A stretch of 6,824 bases of DNA from positions 1 to 6,824 of the forward strand of contig CADBMO010000056.1 in assembly GCA_902795755.1 (NCBI GenBank), written 5' to 3'. The notes under the pieces are model-generated. The model made no database searches. It was given only the letters and a program-made list of their open reading frames with translations, and was not told the origin of the DNA. A program made the translations under genes and the position numbers. The stretch is from an uncultured Erysipelotrichaceae bacterium. Its GTDB lineage: Bacteria; Bacillota_I; Bacilli_A; RF39; UBA660. This document shows, piece after piece, positions 6,577-6,824 of this stretch; position 1 is the first letter of the stretch; the number at the start of each line of letters is the position of its first letter.

Positions 6577-6605
6577 TTGATATTACTTTATACATGGTAT
6601 ATACT
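6577..6605 (+). promoter_or_regulatory. Plus-strand promoter for a putative antisense small RNA
   Basis: -35 TTGATA (6577-6582) and -10 TATACT (6600-6605), each 5 of 6 to consensus, are exactly 17 bp apart. Transcription would begin near 6612. No plausible plus-strand gene lies downstream, and a strong terminator stands about 50-80 bases further on, which suggests a short non-coding transcript. Confidence 0.55.
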
Positions 6606-6628
6606 ATAACTAGAAAGAGAAACCATTA

Positions 6629-6646
6629 AGGTTAATTTGCTTTCTA
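6629..6646 (+). repeat. Left copy of an imperfect 18-nt inverted repeat
   Basis: AGGTTAATTTGCTTTCTA on the plus strand here matches AGGTTAGTATGCTTTCTA on the minus strand at 6823-6806 at 16 of 18 positions. The pair encloses the terminator and the 23-residue peptide gene. It lies within the putative small RNA. Confidence 0.7.
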
Positions 6647-6658
6647 AATTGTTGGTTT

Positions 6659-6693
6659 AGAAAAACACTAACCCCCTAGGTTAGTGTTTTTCT
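6659..6693. terminator. Strong bidirectional intrinsic terminator
   Basis: A perfect 15-bp stem (6659-6673 with 6679-6693) encloses a 5-nt loop, CCCTA. The base of the stem has five A on the left arm and five T on the right, so RNA made from either strand ends in a U-rich arm. It sits 10 bases after the stop of the hydrophobic peptide gene (minus) and 50-80 bases after the plus-strand promoter, serving both converging transcripts. Confidence 0.88.
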
Positions 6694-6702
6694 TGTGGAG
6701 AA

Positions 6703-6774
6703 TTAGACTACAAGTAGAATAATCACAATAAGAAGCGGGATAACTATTAACTTAAGAAAACTAGTTTCCTTCAT
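6703..6774 (-). CDS. 23-aa hydrophobic membrane peptide, candidate type I toxin
   Basis: The peptide starts MKETSFLKLIVIPLL and is then wholly aliphatic (Ile, Val, Leu) to its end, with no charged residue after Lys8. It is long enough for one membrane span, with a short charged N-terminus and a Pro near position 13. Initiation signals are excellent: AAAGGAGGA at 6782-6790 with 8 bases from GGAGG to the ATG at 6774. The stop TAA (6703-6705) is followed 10 bases later by a strong terminator. Size, composition, structured leader and a convergent RNA resemble type I toxins such as Fst, TxpA or Ibs, but the sequence does not match a family I can name. It could also be a small membrane-protein subunit or regulatory peptide. 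The promoter should lie beyond the right edge. Confidence 0.65.
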   Translation of the reverse strand: MKETSFLKLIVIPLLIVIILLVV

Positions 6775-6786
6775 TAATATATCCTC

Positions 6787-6812
6787 CTTTCTATTAATTT
6801 CTTAATAGAAAG
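6787..6812 (-). promoter_or_regulatory. Leader hairpin covering part of the peptide gene's Shine-Dalgarno
   Basis: A perfect 11-bp stem is formed in minus-strand RNA by CUUUCUAUUAA and UUAAUAGAAAG, closed by a GAAA (GNRA-type) tetraloop. The 3' arm ends in the AAAG of the AAAGGAGG ribosome binding site, leaving GAGG next to the base of the helix. Such a helix could damp translation of the peptide, as upstream helices do in known type I toxin mRNAs. There is no U tract after it, so it is not a terminator. Confidence 0.65.
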
Positions 6813-6823
6813 CATACTAACCT
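6806..6823 (-). repeat. Right copy of an imperfect 18-nt inverted repeat
   Basis: This is the minus-strand partner of the copy at 6629-6646 (16 of 18 identical). It ends one base from the window edge, so its true extent is unknown. It would lie in the 5' leader of the hydrophobic peptide mRNA and supplies one arm of the leader hairpin. Confidence 0.7.
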
Positions 6824-6824
6824 A

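Larger units (their letters stand above)
6612..6693 (+). ncRNA. Putative ~80-nt antisense small RNA (candidate type I antitoxin)
   Basis: This RNA is predicted from a promoter at 6577-6605 and the terminator ending at 6693. It has no start codon with a ribosome binding site. Its 5' part can fold, with TAGAAAG (6611-6617) pairing to CTTTCTA (6640-6646) around an inner AACC/GGTT pair. Alternatively TTTCTAAA (6641-6648) pairs with TTTAGAAA (6656-6663). Its 3' 35 nt are exactly complementary to the 3' end of the minus-strand transcript of the hydrophobic peptide gene, since both share the terminator DNA. Its CUUUCUA can also pair with UAGAAAG in that mRNA (6787-6793), which reaches into the peptide's Shine-Dalgarno. 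The arrangement matches antitoxin RNAs of convergent type I systems; expression is not shown. Confidence 0.4.

Noticed and set aside
6444..6629. Plus-strand open frame of 61 codons, very rich in Phe, Ile and Tyr
   Set aside because: It starts at a TTG with no ribosome binding site, its first part is antisense to the lysine-rich ORF (poly-Lys codons read backwards as Phe/Leu), and it runs across two promoters; its internal ATGs also lack a Shine-Dalgarno.
6782..6815. Leader hairpin at 6787-6812 as a terminator or riboswitch
   Set aside because: No T tract follows on the minus strand and the stem is too small and simple for a known riboswitch; a helix masking the ribosome binding site fits better.
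1..6824. CRISPR array, tRNA or rRNA genes
   Set aside because: No regularly spaced repeats, no tRNA-like cloverleaf with a T-loop, and no rRNA segments were recognised on either strand.

Overview
The window is AT-rich (about 30% GC by eye) and uses the standard code: every visible Trp codon is TGG, and all stops seen are TAA or TAG. It carries a pyruvate:ferredoxin oxidoreductase and strong AGGAGG/AGGTGA ribosome binding sites. This points to a small-genome, low-GC, anaerobic fermentative Bacillota, perhaps an uncultured RF39- or Erysipelotrichales-like lineage. The lineage is inference; the sequence does not prove it.

Layout, almost entirely on the minus strand (so read from right to left). 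At the right end (6577-6824) is a small-RNA-like module: a 23-residue hydrophobic peptide gene with a hairpin at its ribosome binding site, a strong bidirectional terminator, and a convergent plus-strand promoter that would make an ~80-nt RNA ending at the same terminator. An imperfect 18-nt inverted repeat flanks the module. Next comes a 20-codon lysine-rich ORF (6440-6502), then an unrecognised 268-aa soluble protein (5579-6385). These are followed by the large nifJ/por gene (2109-5504), an unrecognised 154-aa membrane protein (1582-2046), and rlmD-type 23S rRNA uracil methyltransferase (210-1466). rlmD is translationally coupled to a nucleoside 2-deoxyribosyltransferase-like gene that runs off the left edge (1-205).

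Apart from the last pair, the genes look like single-gene transcription units. Each has its own intrinsic terminator and promoter, packed so tightly that stop codons sit in or against the terminator hairpins and the next -35 element sits in or near the same hairpin. Several predicted leaders are only about 10-25 nt long. PFOR and RlmD are housekeeping genes (acetyl-CoA plus reduced ferredoxin from pyruvate; rRNA modification).

The most notable candidate is the right-end module. Its geometry resembles type I toxin-antitoxin loci of the Fst/RNAII (par) kind: convergent RNAs, a shared bidirectional terminator, a helix covering part of the toxin Shine-Dalgarno, and short complementary repeats near both 5' ends. 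The peptide is not a recognised Fst sequence, and the toxin promoter lies outside the window, so this remains a hypothesis.
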